NCBI GenBank assembly: GCA_963836915.1
Contig: CAWILH010000002.1
Coordinates: 3,100,001-3,164,000 of the forward strand
Source of the DNA: Cryomorpha sp963836915
Lineage (GTDB): Bacteria > Bacteroidota > Bacteroidia > Flavobacteriales_D > Cryomorphaceae
Direction of reading: 5' to 3'
DNA length: 64,000 bases
Within the stretch, counting starts at the first letter, position 1; each line of letters opens with the position of its first letter. Below are positions 54,066-62,740 of this stretch, one piece after another. The notes beneath the pieces were generated by a model. It had not been told where the DNA came from and made no database searches. It saw only the letters and a program-made list of their open reading frames with translations. A program made the position numbers and the translations under genes.

Positions 54066-57000
54066 TTATACCGACTGGTTTACAGCTTTGCCGTGGCATT
54101 GCTTATACTTCTTGCCGCTTCCACAGGGGCAAGGGTCGTTTCGACCTATTTTCTTTTCAGTCCGTACGGGCTGCACCTTCTGTGGTTCAGGCCTTCTAGG
54201 TGGGGCGCCTGCACGTGTAGGTGCCTGTCGCTGGGTTTGTTCCGCCCCAGGGCGGCTGGTCTGCAATCGCTTAGAATCGTCAGTGCCAATGCTGGTCTGA
54301 GACGTGGTCTTTACCTGATCAGTCCTGCCCGGAAGTGCGGCTTTGGTCAAGAATGAAACCACTTCAAAGCCTACGCGATCTATCATCTTTTTGAAAAGCT
54401 CAAAAGACTCAAACTTATAAATCAGGAGGGGGTCTTTCTGCTCAAAGCGTGCATTCTGTACGGATTGCCGCAAGTCATCCATTTCGCGGAGATGCTCTTT
54501 CCACTCATTGTCAATAATGGCAAGGGTAGCACTGCGCTCTATGCCACGGGCCAACTCTACACCTTCAGAAGCTAGGCATTTCTCGATGTTGACCACCACT
54601 TGCATGGCGCGCTTTCCATCGGAAAAGGGAACAGCTATGTTCTCAAAATTCGACTGGTTCTCCTGTACATTTTTGATGATGGGAAGGGCGGTGTGGGCTA
54701 TGGAAGTGATGCGCTCGGCATACCTTTGTTTGGCAGCCTTATAAACCAGCTTCTTGGCTTCGCCGGCCTTCATAGATAGAAACTCATCTTCTGTAAATGG
54801 CACATTCATCCCAAAGAACTGAACGACTTCAAGCTTGAAATTATCGTAATCTTTGACTTCCAGGTTATTGAGAACGATATTTTCGGCAACGCCCTGAAAC
54901 ATCATCTCGATATCTAGCTGGAGCCTGTCGCCAAAAAGGGCGTGCTTCCTTCGCTTATAGATTACTTCACGCTGCGAGTTCATCACATCATCATATTCGA
55001 GCAGGCGCTTTCTGATGCCGAAGTTGTTTTCTTCGACCTTGCGCTGCGCGCGCTCTATAGACTTGGTGATCATAGAATGCTGGATCACTTCGCCTTCTTT
55101 AAGTCCCAGCCTGTCCATCATCTTTGAGATACGGTCTGAGCCGAATATTCGCATCAGATTATCTTCCAGCGAGATGTAGAATTGTGATGAGCCCGGGTCA
55201 CCCTGTCTACCCGCTCTACCTCGCAGCTGGCGGTCTACCCGCCGCGAATCATGCTTCTCGGTACCTACTATGGCGAGTCCGCCGGCTTCTTTTACCCCTG
55301 CTCCGAGCTTAATGTCGGTACCCCTACCGGCCATGTTGGTAGCGATGGTCACCGCTCCCGACTTACCTGCCGTGGCCACTACATCGGCTTCTTTGGCGTG
55401 CAGCTTTGCGTTAAGCACATTATGCTTTATGTGGCGTATGTCGAGCATACGGCTCAGCAATTCCGATACTTCTACAGAGGTAGTACCGACCAATACTGGC
55501 CTGCCGGCATTTGAGAGCTCTACGATCTCATCTATAGCAGCATTGTACTTCTCGCGCTTGGTTTTAAAAACTTTGTCTTCCCGGTCATCGCGGGCTATGG
55601 GCTTATTGGTTGGGATGATCATAACATCCAACTCATAGATGTCCCAAAGTTCAGATGCTTCGGTCTCGGCAGTACCCGTCATACCGGCCAGCTTATGATA
55701 CATCCTGAAATAATTTTGAAGGGTCACGGTGGCGTAAGTCTGTGTGGCAGCTTCTACCTTCACACGCTCCTTAGACTCTATGGCCTGGTGCAAGCCATCG
55801 CTGTAGCGGCGCCCTTCCATGATACGCCCAGTCTGCTCGTCTACAATTTTTACCTTATTGTCCATTACTACATAATCGATGTCCTTCTCAAACAGGGAGT
55901 ATGCTTTCAGTAATTGATTGATGGTATGGATGCGTTCGGCTTTTACGCTATAATTGCGAAGCAGCTCATCTTTTTGGTCTATTTTTTCGTCGTCGGTCTT
56001 ATCGCTTTTTTCGATCGCCCCTATTTCGATCGACATATCGGGCAGTACGAAGAACTCCCCATCATCTACATTATGCGAAAGCAGGTCTATGCCCTTTTCG
56101 GTAAGCTCGATAGAATTGCTTTTCTCATCAATAGTGAAATATAAAACTTCATCTGCTTTATGCATTTCCTTCTCCTGATCTTGTAGGTAGAAGGCTTCTG
56201 TTTTGAGCATTTGCTGCTTTATTCCGGGCTCACTTTGAAATTTGATGAGTGCTTTATTCTTAGGCAGACCCCTGAAAGCCCTGAATAGCGCAAGGCTTCC
56301 ATCGGTAAGGTCTTGTTTGGCCGGTTTTTCGCCTTCCAGGTTTCCAATTTTCTTTTTGGCTTCTGAGAGGAGTTGTGTCACTAGCTGGCGCTGGGCGGTA
56401 TAGAGTTTTTCAACTTTCGGTTTCAGGTCATCGTAGAGTTGCTGATCACCTTTTGGCGTAGGCCCTGATATAATAAGTGGCGTACGGGCATCATCAATCA
56501 ATACGGAGTCTACCTCATCTACGATGGCGTAGTGGTGCTTGCGCTGAACGAGTCTTTCGGGAGTGGTAGACATATTATCGCGCAGGTAGTCAAAGCCGAA
56601 TTCATTATTGGTACCGAAGGTAATATCGGCCTTGTAGGCGTTGCGTCGCTCGTCGCTATTGGGCTGGTGCTTGTCAATACAATCTACCGATAGGCCATGA
56701 AACTCATAGAGCGGACCCATCCACTCTGAGTCACGACGGGCCAAGTAGTCGTTTACCGTTACTAGGTGCACCCCTTTTCCCGCAAGGGCATTAAGGTAAA
56801 CGGGAAGTGTGGCTACGAGGGTTTTACCTTCACCCGTCTGCATCTCTGCAACCTTACCTTGATGTAAGGCTATACCGCCAATAAGCTGTACGTCGTAGTG
56901 GAGCATATCCCAAGTGATCTCCGATCCTGCGGCCAACCATTTATTATGCCATACCGCCTTATCGCCATTGATCTCGATACTGTCCCTCTTGGCAGCCAGA

Positions 57001-57425
57001 TCTTTATCAAAGTCTGTCGCGGTAACTTCTACCGTGTCGTTCGACTTAAATCTATTGGCCGTTTCTTTGACGATGGCAAAGGCTTCGGGCAGTATTTCCA
57101 TCAATACTTCTTCGATGCTCGAATCGATTTTCTTGGTGAGAATGTCTATTTCCTTGAAGATATCTTCCTTGGCATCGATCTCCATATCGGGATGGTCATC
57201 AACTTGCTTTTTAAGAGAAGCTATCTCGGCTTCTCCTCCAGCGGTCTTCTCTTTGATCAGTTCTTTAAGGTGCAGGGTTTTCGCCCGCAGCTCATCATTG
57301 CTTATTCCGCTCAGGGTGGCGTAGACTTCGTTGGCTTGGTCTACCAGCGGCTTTATTTCTTTTATATCTTTTTCTGATTTGTCCCCAAAGATTTTTTTGA
57401 GGGTCTTGGTGATAGTATTTAGCAT
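54066..57425 (-). CDS. secA: Preprotein translocase ATPase SecA
   Basis: The motor of the Sec pathway. It drives unfolded preproteins through SecYEG at the inner membrane. It has 1119 residues, long as usual in Bacteroidota because of insertions. The Walker A region is MQTGEGKTLVATLPVYLNAL, the DEAD-like motif is VDEVDSVLIDDARTPLIISG, motif III/VI elements are MAGRGTDIKLG and QLRGRAGRQGDPGSSQFY, and the C-terminal zinc site is CPCGSGKKYKQCHG. A proline/glutamine-rich linker (about 1060-1095) precedes the zinc tail. Its promoter motif is at 57461-57468, and it shares a terminator with the gene at 53565-54008. Confidence 0.98.
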   Translation of the reverse strand: MLNTITKTLKKIFGDKSEKDIKEIKPLVDQANEVYATLSGISNDELRAKTLHLKELIKEKTAGGEAEIASLKKQVDDHPDMEIDAKEDIFKEIDILTKKIDSSIEEVLMEILPEAFAIVKETANRFKSNDTVEVTATDFDKDLAAKRDSIEINGDKAVWHNKWLAAGSEITWDMLHYDVQLIGGIALHQGKVAEMQTGEGKTLVATLPVYLNALAGKGVHLVTVNDYLARRDSEWMGPLYEFHGLSVDCIDKHQPNSDERRNAYKADITFGTNNEFGFDYLRDNMSTTPERLVQRKHHYAIVDEVDSVLIDDARTPLIISGPTPKGDQQLYDDLKPKVEKLYTAQRQLVTQLLSEAKKKIGNLEGEKPAKQDLTDGSLALFRAFRGLPKNKALIKFQSEPGIKQQMLKTEAFYLQDQEKEMHKADEVLYFTIDEKSNSIELTEKGIDLLSHNVDDGEFFVLPDMSIEIGAIEKSDKTDDEKIDQKDELLRNYSVKAERIHTINQLLKAYSLFEKDIDYVVMDNKVKIVDEQTGRIMEGRRYSDGLHQAIESKERVKVEAATQTYATVTLQNYFRMYHKLAGMTGTAETEASELWDIYELDVMIIPTNKPIARDDREDKVFKTKREKYNAAIDEIVELSNAGRPVLVGTTSVEVSELLSRMLDIRHIKHNVLNAKLHAKEADVVATAGKSGAVTIATNMAGRGTDIKLGAGVKEAGGLAIVGTEKHDSRRVDRQLRGRAGRQGDPGSSQFYISLEDNLMRIFGSDRISKMMDRLGLKEGEVIQHSMITKSIERAQRKVEENNFGIRKRLLEYDDVMNSQREVIYKRRKHALFGDRLQLDIEMMFQGVAENIVLNNLEVKDYDNFKLEVVQFFGMNVPFTEDEFLSMKAGEAKKLVYKAAKQRYAERITSIAHTALPIIKNVQENQSNFENIAVPFSDGKRAMQVVVNIEKCLASEGVELARGIERSATLAIIDNEWKEHLREMDDLRQSVQNARFEQKDPLLIYKFESFELFKKMIDRVGFEVVSFLTKAALPGRTDQVKTTSQTSIGTDDSKRLQTSRPGAEQTQRQAPTRAGAPPRRPEPQKVQPVRTEKKIGRNDPCPCGSGKKYKQCHGKAVNQSV

Positions 57426-57460
57426 AGTCTCTTAAATATCTTGCGTCTCTCTAATTAGTG

Positions 57461-57468
57461 CAAATTTA
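57461..57468 (-). promoter_or_regulatory. Promoter -7 element of secA
   Basis: TAAATTTG on the minus strand, an exact TAnnTTTG match, 36 bp upstream of the secA ATG. No clear -33 partner. Confidence 0.4.
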
Positions 57469-57555
57469 CCCATTTGAGATGACTCTTATTATGTCAGATC
57501 GCGCCGCACGAACAGCAGAAATGATACCGTAGTAATGCGTGTGCCATATTGACCT

Positions 57556-57584
57556 AAAAAAAAAGTCCCGATCAAGGTCGGGAC
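57556..57584 (-). terminator. Intrinsic terminator of the DUF2795 gene
   Basis: On the minus strand GTCCCGA, loop, TCGGGAC then a run of T's (seen as A's at 57556-57564 on the plus strand). It begins 13 bp after the stop of the gene at 57597-57818. Confidence 0.85.
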
Positions 57585-57596
57585 AATTTCTTTCAT

Positions 57597-57818
57597 TTAA
57601 TATTCGTCTTCATTAAAGAAGAAATCTTCCTTGGTCGGATAGTCCGGCCAAATGTCTTCTATCGTTTCATATACTTCGCCTACTTCTTCAATCTCTTGAA
57701 GGTTTTCGACTACTTCAAGCGGCGCACCGGCTCTCATTGCGTAATCAATCAATTCATCTTTGGTGGCCGGCCACGGCGCATCTTCAAGGTACGAAGCCAA
57801 TTCAAGTGTCCAATACAT
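57597..57818 (-). CDS. DUF2795-family small acidic protein
   Basis: A 73-residue acidic protein whose sequence (LELASYLEDAPWPATKDELIDYAMRAGAPLEVVENLQ) fits the DUF2795 family, small soluble helical proteins of unknown function common in bacteria. The C-terminus is very acidic (EDIWPDYPTKEDFFFNEDEY). It is monocistronic, with a strong TTTG-N19-TACTTTTG promoter upstream and a terminator downstream. Confidence 0.88.
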   Translation of the reverse strand: MYWTLELASYLEDAPWPATKDELIDYAMRAGAPLEVVENLQEIEEVGEVYETIEDIWPDYPTKEDFFFNEDEY

Positions 57819-57855
57819 ATATTTAGGGCGTTGTTGTGGTATTTTTAAGAATACG

Positions 57856-57886
57856 CAAAAGTAATTTTTTTGTGGACACAGCCAAA
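57856..57886 (-). promoter_or_regulatory. Bacteroidota-type promoter of the DUF2795 gene
   Basis: On the minus strand TTTG (57886-57883), a 19-bp spacer, then TACTTTTG (57863-57856). This is the full -33/-7 consensus and the clearest promoter in the window. The start codon is 37 bp downstream. Confidence 0.75.
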
Positions 57887-57913
57887 CATAGCGTTTGTCC
57901 TTGTATATACTTG

Positions 57914-58477
57914 TTAATCAATGTTCTGTCGCTTATTTGGGATCCATGGAATCTCTTCAGCGTCCAAATCCTTACTTAGTTTTCGGCTTAGCACAAATAA
58001 ATAATCTGACAGTCGATTTAAGAACATAAGGATAATATTTGGAATTTCACACCCTTCGCTCAAAAGAAGTACTTGCCTTTCGGCTCTGCGGCATACGCAC
58101 CGCGCTACGTGGGCGTGGGCTACGATGCTATTTCCGCCGGGCAAAATAAAGTTGCGCATGGGTTCTAGCTCTTCTTCCATTCGATCTATGGCGCACTCTA
58201 ACAGGGTGATATCGGCTTCCGCCAAATTGGGGATCTTTATGTTTTTAGCATCTGCTGGCGTAGCGAGCTGAGAGCCTATGGTAAAAAGCAAGGTTTGGAT
58301 TCCAATCAGCTCAGTTTTTATTTCTTCCGTAATTTCTGCCGATCGCACTACTCCTATTTGAGCATTGAGCTCATCTACGGTTCCATAGGCTTCGATCCGT
58401 AAATCATGTTTCTTTACACGGTTGCCACCTAATAGTGAAGTAGTTCCGTCGTCGCCAGTCTTGGTATAGATTTTCAT
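57914..58477 (-). CDS. PduO-type ATP:cob(I)alamin adenosyltransferase
   Basis: Transfers adenosyl from ATP to cob(I)alamin to make coenzyme B12. A 187-residue helical-bundle protein. The ATP-binding N-terminus is KIYTKTGDDGTTSLLGGNRVKKHDLRIEAYGTVDELNAQIG. The catalytic region is HVARCVCRRAERQVL, and LNRLSDYLFVLSR comes near the end. Adenosylcobalamin would be needed by enzymes such as methylmalonyl-CoA mutase, which are not in the window. It lies about 28 bp upstream of the DUF2795 -33 element. Confidence 0.95.
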   Translation of the reverse strand: MKIYTKTGDDGTTSLLGGNRVKKHDLRIEAYGTVDELNAQIGVVRSAEITEEIKTELIGIQTLLFTIGSQLATPADAKNIKIPNLAEADITLLECAIDRMEEELEPMRNFILPGGNSIVAHAHVARCVCRRAERQVLLLSEGCEIPNIILMFLNRLSDYLFVLSRKLSKDLDAEEIPWIPNKRQNID

Positions 58478-58611
58478 ATTTCTTCTTAGTAGGGGAGTAA
58501 CGGATTAAGCGCTTACTTGTTTTAGATGCACTGGCCACATATGGGAGGGGACTTTTCCAGTGTGGGTTATTAGACTTTTCGACAGATTTTATTCCGTTCG
58601 GCCTTGAACAG

Positions 58612-59320
58612 TCATTTTATTCCGGCCGCTTCTTCGGCCAGCTGGTCGCTCTCTACCAGTCCGTCACGCAGGCGAACGATACGTTTGGCACGCAGTGCGA
58701 TATCTTCTTCGTGGGTTACGAGTATGATGGTGTTTCCCGAATTATGTATATCGTCTAGCAGCGACATGATTTCATAAGAAGTTTTGGTATCCAAGTTTCC
58801 AGTGGGCTCATCGGCCAATATGATGGAAGGTTTGTTGACGAGCGCCCGAGCCACGGCTACGCGCTGGCGTTGGCCACCAGAGAGTTCGTTTGGCTTATGG
58901 TTCAATCCGGTCGGCTAGCCCCACTTGTTCCAACACTTCGCGGGCTCGCTCGGTGCGCTCGGTTTTTCCCACTCCCTTATAGATAAGCGGCAGCGCTACG
59001 TTTTCTACTGCCGAATACCTGGGCAGCAGGTTGAAAGTTTGGAATACAAATCCGATTTCACGGTTTCGGACTTCTGCCAATTCGTCATCTTCTTTCTTGC
59101 TCACGTCCTGTCCATTGAGATAATAGGCTCCTTTGGAAGGGGTGTCAAGGCATCCGAGAATATTCATAAGCGTAGACTTACCACTTCCTGAAGGGCCCAT
59201 GAGCGCTACATACTCATTTCGTTTTATCTGGAGGTCTATCGAGCGCAGCGCCTGTACTTCTTGAGTCCCCACCTGATAGATTTTCGCTAATTGCTGTACT
59301 TCGATTAATGCTGTGCTCAT
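58612..59320 (-). CDS. lolD: LolD/MacB-type ABC transporter ATPase (frameshifted)
   Basis: ATP-binding subunit of a lipoprotein-release type ABC transporter. Motifs are Walker A GPSGSGKST, the Q-loop FVFQTFNLLPRYSAVENVALPL, the signature LSGGQRQRVAVARAL, Walker B SIILADEPTGNLD and the H-loop ILVTHEE. The first 142 codons and the last 97 are in different frames. An extra base at 58904-58905 (CGGATTGAACC where CGGATGAACC is expected) would account for it and give about 235 residues, the family size. No permease is adjacent. The ATG overlaps the methyltransferase stop (TGATG). A sequence error is likelier than loss. Confidence 0.9.
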
Positions 59321-60090
59321 CAATATCTCAATATAAAATGTTGTTTGGGTACGTCGTTCCGAAAGAACAAGATACCCATTTTAAAAAGGTCTAGACTTAT
59401 ACTTATCCGCTTATCAAGCCTTATAATCTCCCATGCTTCTTCCATCCCTGCCGACCAGTGGATGTCTCCAATTACTACGACCAAAGAATCATGCTTGAAC
59501 TTTAAAACCTGTTCAACATAGCAGAGGGTAGGCTTTTTCTTGTGATTTCCATCAATGTAGACAAAGTCGGGACGGAGAAGTTCGTTCAAGGCCAAAGCTA
59601 GCTTATCTTCAAATGATCCGTTGATTATAGTGGCCTGCAAATGAAGCTTTTTCAGATTTTTAACAGCCAGGGCGGCGAGCGCATCCGAGCCTTCTATGCT
59701 CACCAGTTTTTTAGTATTGGGCGCGGCGGCCAGGGCGGCAGTGGTGAGCCCCAAATTTGCGCCTAGCTCAAGAACATTTTCTGATTTGCAATAGGTAGCC
59801 AACCTTTGAAGAAATGCAGTATCCTTCTCGGTGGCGGCGCTAATACGGGCCACTTGGCTTATTTTTCTGGAGTCGCGGCCATTTCTTCGCGAGCCGGCAC
59901 CGAGATCAACGATCTCAATACGTTGAGAATTTGAACGCATAGCCGCCCGCAGCGCATTCAGCTCTGCTTCTCTCTCACAACCTTTGCGTCGGATCACTTC
60001 TTCAATCAAGGCGTAGACGAAAGGTGAGTGAATGCCGTGACGACCCTTTGCTTTGAAGCGGTATTGCAGATATGACTTTGCCATCCCCAT
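59320..60090 (-). CDS. Class I SAM-dependent methyltransferase
   Basis: A 256-residue protein with a Rossmann-type methyltransferase core. Motif I is NVLELGANLGLTTAALAAA, the acidic loop is KLVSIEGSDALAALAVKNL, and the post-motif region is LRPDFVYIDGNHKKKPTLCYVEQVL. The pattern resembles O-methyltransferase-like proteins of Bacteroidota whose substrate is unknown. The C-terminus (VGDIHWSAGMEEAWEII) is conserved in this group. It is coupled to the downstream lolD gene by a one-base stop/start overlap. Confidence 0.88.
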   Translation of the reverse strand: MGMAKSYLQYRFKAKGRHGIHSPFVYALIEEVIRRKGCEREAELNALRAAMRSNSQRIEIVDLGAGSRRNGRDSRKISQVARISAATEKDTAFLQRLATYCKSENVLELGANLGLTTAALAAAPNTKKLVSIEGSDALAALAVKNLKKLHLQATIINGSFEDKLALALNELLRPDFVYIDGNHKKKPTLCYVEQVLKFKHDSLVVVIGDIHWSAGMEEAWEIIRLDKRISISLDLFKMGILFFRNDVPKQHFILRY

Positions 60091-60322
60091 GTTACAAAAT
60101 TAAAGGCTTTTAAGCCAATAGACAGATTTATTTAGGTTTGCGGTCTAAAACTGGTTTGAATGGCTTCGAACCAAAAACTAGTGCGGGTCTGCTCCCCATT
60201 CTTGCATCCTTTGTAAGTTTTTTAATCCGTATTTTCAAATATCCATGGAGCTTTCTAGTATTGCTAAACATTTGCGCTAGCAAGGACTTATTGCTCTTAC
60301 GGTGCGACTATAAAAATTCCCA

Positions 60323-60829
60323 TTGCCAAAAGAAAAGAACAATAACAAGATTCTAGGCACCAATCGGAGCGTGGTAGTACTGGGCATTGCCCGTATGGCC
60401 GACTCTGTTGGAAATTCGTTTCTCATCGTCGTGCTTCCGCTTTATATCGCAAGCGAGCAGGTGGGTGGCGACACTTTTGGCCTGAGCGAGTCTTTCGTCA
60501 CCGGTATTGTGCTGGGGCTTTTTGGCATAGTGAGCAGCATTGTTCAACCATTTACCGGAAGGCTTTCCGATAGGTTGGGCAAACGGCGGGTGTTCGTGAT
60601 TCTGGGTTTGATCATATTTTTTCTGGCCAATGCTTCTTTTGTATTTGCCGATAGCTATCTATTCCTACTTATGGTAAGAGCTGCGCAGGGAATTGGTGCT
60701 GCTTTTACCATTACTGCGAGTGTGGCCTTGGTAAGCGAAGTGAGCACTAAGGCCGACCGTGGGAATAATATGGGTGTGTTCAACACCCTTCGCCTGATCG
60801 GCTTTGGGATTGGAGCGCGTATTGGGAAA
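60323..60829 (+). pseudogene. MFS transporter, 5' half (split by 2-kb insert)
   Basis: About 169 codons of a drug/H+-antiporter-like MFS transporter, from a TTG start (MPKEKNNNKILGTNRSVVVLG). Helices run RMADSVGNSFLIVVLPLYI, VTGIVLGLFGIVSSIVQPF, the loop motif GRLSDRLGKRRVFVILG, then LFLLMVRAAQGIGAAFT. It breaks in the fifth helix at LIGFGIGARIGK, where the DNA passes into dinB. The rest resumes at 62849. Joining 60323-60829 to 62849-63595 gives 417 residues in frame, a normal MFS size. At the break the motif expected for this helix, GPxxGG, reads GARIGK. Confidence 0.88.
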
Positions 60830-60836
60830 ACAGGGC
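60811..60836 (+). repeat. Left 26-bp direct repeat of the insert
   Basis: TGGAGCGCGTATTGGGAAA, then A, then CAGGGC. It matches 62830-62855 at 25 of 26 positions. It reads as MFS (GARIGK) in one frame and as dinB (ERVLGKQG) in another. Confidence 0.9.
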
Positions 60837-61394
60837 AGGGGCATTTGGAAAAAAGCGAACGGCATTGACAATACACCCGTGATAGCTTACAACGAGCGCA
60901 AAAGTATTTCTACTGAGCGTACTTTCGACCGCGATACCACAGACGTGGATAAGCTTCAAAGCATATTGGTGGCTATGGCCGAAAACCTTTCATTTCAATT
61001 GCGACGAGCCGAAAAACTTACAGCCTGCATTACCGTTAAGGTGCGCTACAGCGATTTTGATACCCGCACCATGCAAGCCCGAATTCCTTACACGGCTGCC
61101 GATCACATCATTCTTGCCAAAGTAAAGGACCTGTTTGAGCGCATTTACAACCGCCGGTTGCTGGTGCGCTTGATTGGCGTGCGTTTCAGCCATTTGGTGA
61201 ATGGTGGCTATCAAATCAATTTATTTGACGATTCTGAAGAGCTGATCAGCTTATACCAAGCCATGGACAAAATGCGCGACCGCTACGGCGACCGGGCTGT
61301 GATTCGCGCTTCGGGTATGGCTGCCAGAACCATCGGAAGGTATAATCCATTCAATGGAGAGCCGCCGCCTTTATTGGCGAATAGACGAAGCTAG
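60812..61394 (+). pseudogene. dinB: DNA polymerase IV (dinB) C-terminal fragment
   Basis: About 194 codons encoding the end of the helix-hairpin-helix/thumb region and the little-finger domain of a Y-family polymerase. It begins ERVLGKQGRGIWKKANGIDNTPV and continues with KSISTERTFDRDTTDVDKL. Later come TACITVKVRYSDFDTRTMQ and the terminal IGVRFSHLVNGGYQINLFDD. The catalytic palm and fingers are absent, so it cannot be active as it stands. The preceding 29 codons of the same gene lie 2 kb downstream (62745-62831). Joined through the direct repeat they form one continuous frame of 222 residues, still without the N-terminal catalytic half. Confidence 0.88.
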
Positions 61395-61601
61395 AAGTAA
61401 CATTGCTCAGAAAGAAAGATTGTTACGGTATTCTTTAATCAAGCGTTTAGATGTTTCGAAAAATTTAAAAATAAAATGTAGGTCTTTCCATTTTTTTTTT
61501 TCCTTTACACATCTTAAATGAGACGAAGCTTCAAAAATATCATTTAGATTGGGGAAAGTCGAAAACCATAAAAAGTAGACGAAATTTAACTATTCAAAAA
61601 A

Positions 61602-62342
61602 ATGAAAAACGTAACTAGTAATTTCTTAATTATCTTATCAGTAATTTGTGTTTTTATCTCATGTAGTAAGGACAATGAATCAATAAGCCAGGACCAACCA
61701 GAAAACAATAGCGCATTATTAGAAGAAGCTAAATCTGGCACGATGACATATGGGCAATTCCATAATTATATATTAGAAAAAGCATATTCATCTTCATTTG
61801 ATTGGTCTCAAGCCACAGCCAATCAAGTAGAAGATGAAATTGAAGACTTGATAGTGCTAAACGCATACCTTGAATATAATATTGATTCAGCAGATGTTAA
61901 AACTGTATTAGACTGGCAGTTTGCTGACCATGATACTGACTCATTGATATTAACTTTATCAAATCAAGTATTAGCTGATTGTTATAGTGACATACTAAAT
62001 TCAATTGATTTGTCTCGAGATTATCGAGATTTTAGTTCAACACTAAATACAATTAGGAATAGTGTTGCCAATTCCCTGTCTCAATCAGAGCTGGAAACTG
62101 TGGATGTAATTATCGATATTTCAAAAAATTCATTTTACTATTGGGAAAAGAATGAAGCTGATTGGGAAGCCAAAGCTATAAGTAACAATGCTAAAAGAGT
62201 TATTGCTGGCGATGTAGCTGGAGCAATAAACGGAGCAATTGGTGCAGCGATTGCCACAGCAGGTGTAGGTACTTTGCTGGGCGCATGTTTGGGCGCTCCT
62301 GCTGGTTCGATATTGGCGGCTGTAACGTTATTTATTTGGTAA
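61602..62342 (+). CDS. Predicted lipoprotein with glycine-zipper C-terminus
   Basis: A 246-residue protein I do not recognise. It opens with a lipoprotein signal peptide (MKNVTSNFLIILSVICVFISC, lipid-carrying cysteine about residue 21) followed by SKDNES. The middle (about 40-190) is acidic and helical. The last 45 residues form a hydrophobic, glycine- and alanine-rich stretch (VAGAINGAIGAAIATAGVG, then TLLGACLGAPAGSILAA) with GxxxG spacing. That resembles the glycine-zipper helices of class II bacteriocins and pore-formers, but nothing else links it to them. Codon use is far more AT-rich than neighbouring genes, a sign of transfer. The gene ends just before a 13-bp hairpin (62357-62385). A small membrane protein follows. 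Confidence 0.8.
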   Translation: MKNVTSNFLIILSVICVFISCSKDNESISQDQPENNSALLEEAKSGTMTYGQFHNYILEKAYSSSFDWSQATANQVEDEIEDLIVLNAYLEYNIDSADVKTVLDWQFADHDTDSLILTLSNQVLADCYSDILNSIDLSRDYRDFSSTLNTIRNSVANSLSQSELETVDVIIDISKNSFYYWEKNEADWEAKAISNNAKRVIAGDVAGAINGAIGAAIATAGVGTLLGACLGAPAGSILAAVTLFIW

Positions 62343-62356
62343 GCTTATTTTTATAA

Positions 62357-62385
62357 TAGACCCAATAATATAATTATTGGGTCTA
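62357..62385 (+). terminator. Hairpin after the lipoprotein gene
   Basis: TAGACCCAATAAT (62357-62369), loop ATA, ATTATTGGGTCTA (62373-62385): a perfect 13-bp stem with a short TTT after it. Likely a terminator or an RNA processing/attenuation site before the next gene. Confidence 0.75.
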
Positions 62386-62410
62386 TTTGAACTTTGTTAA
62401 AAAAATAATT

Positions 62411-62611
62411 ATGAATTTGCATAATGTTTTGTCTGTTTTAATTCTAGGACTAATGTTCGTTGGAATAAACTATTTGATTTTTGTTGATGATTCAGACAAA
62501 TTGATTCAATTGGGTGCAGGTTTACTTTGGGGCTTAGCTTTTCACTTTGTTGCAATTCGTTTTAAATTTAAAAAGTATATGTTCAGCCCAAAAACTGATA
62601 ACAAAGATTGA
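62411..62611 (+). CDS. Small two-helix membrane protein
   Basis: A 66-residue protein from ATG 62411. A TTG at 62387 in the same frame is rejected because it abuts the hairpin. It has two hydrophobic helices (VLSVLILGLMFVGINYLIFV and LIQLGAGLLWGLAFHFVAI), separated by an acidic turn (DDSDK), and ends with the basic-then-polar tail KFKKYMFSPKTDNKD. Its AT-rich composition matches the lipoprotein gene upstream, not the chromosome. Size and topology resemble bacteriocin immunity proteins or small phage-type membrane proteins, but no homology is apparent. It is followed by a strong terminator (62641-62679). Confidence 0.65.
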   Translation: MNLHNVLSVLILGLMFVGINYLIFVDDSDKLIQLGAGLLWGLAFHFVAIRFKFKKYMFSPKTDNKD

Positions 62612-62640
62612 ATACAAAATTAATTGTTTAGTGCACTTAA

Positions 62641-62679
62641 AAATTAATCCGCTGGGAAATACTCAGCGGATTAATTTTT
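62641..62679 (+). terminator. Intrinsic terminator after the two-helix protein gene
   Basis: AAATTAATCCGCTG (62641-62654), a 9-nt loop, CAGCGGATTAATTT (62664-62677) followed by TT. A perfect 14-bp stem. Confidence 0.88.
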
Positions 62680-62740
62680 GAAATCATTAAATGTGTTAGA
62701 GGTAAATTTAATAGAGAAATCTACTTCATGGGAAAGCACG

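Noticed and set aside
60804..61394. Complete 196-residue DinB-type protein starting at the left repeat
   Set aside because: The apparent start lies within the MFS/repeat junction and the polymerase catalytic domain is missing. The neighbouring part of dinB is found at 62741-62855.
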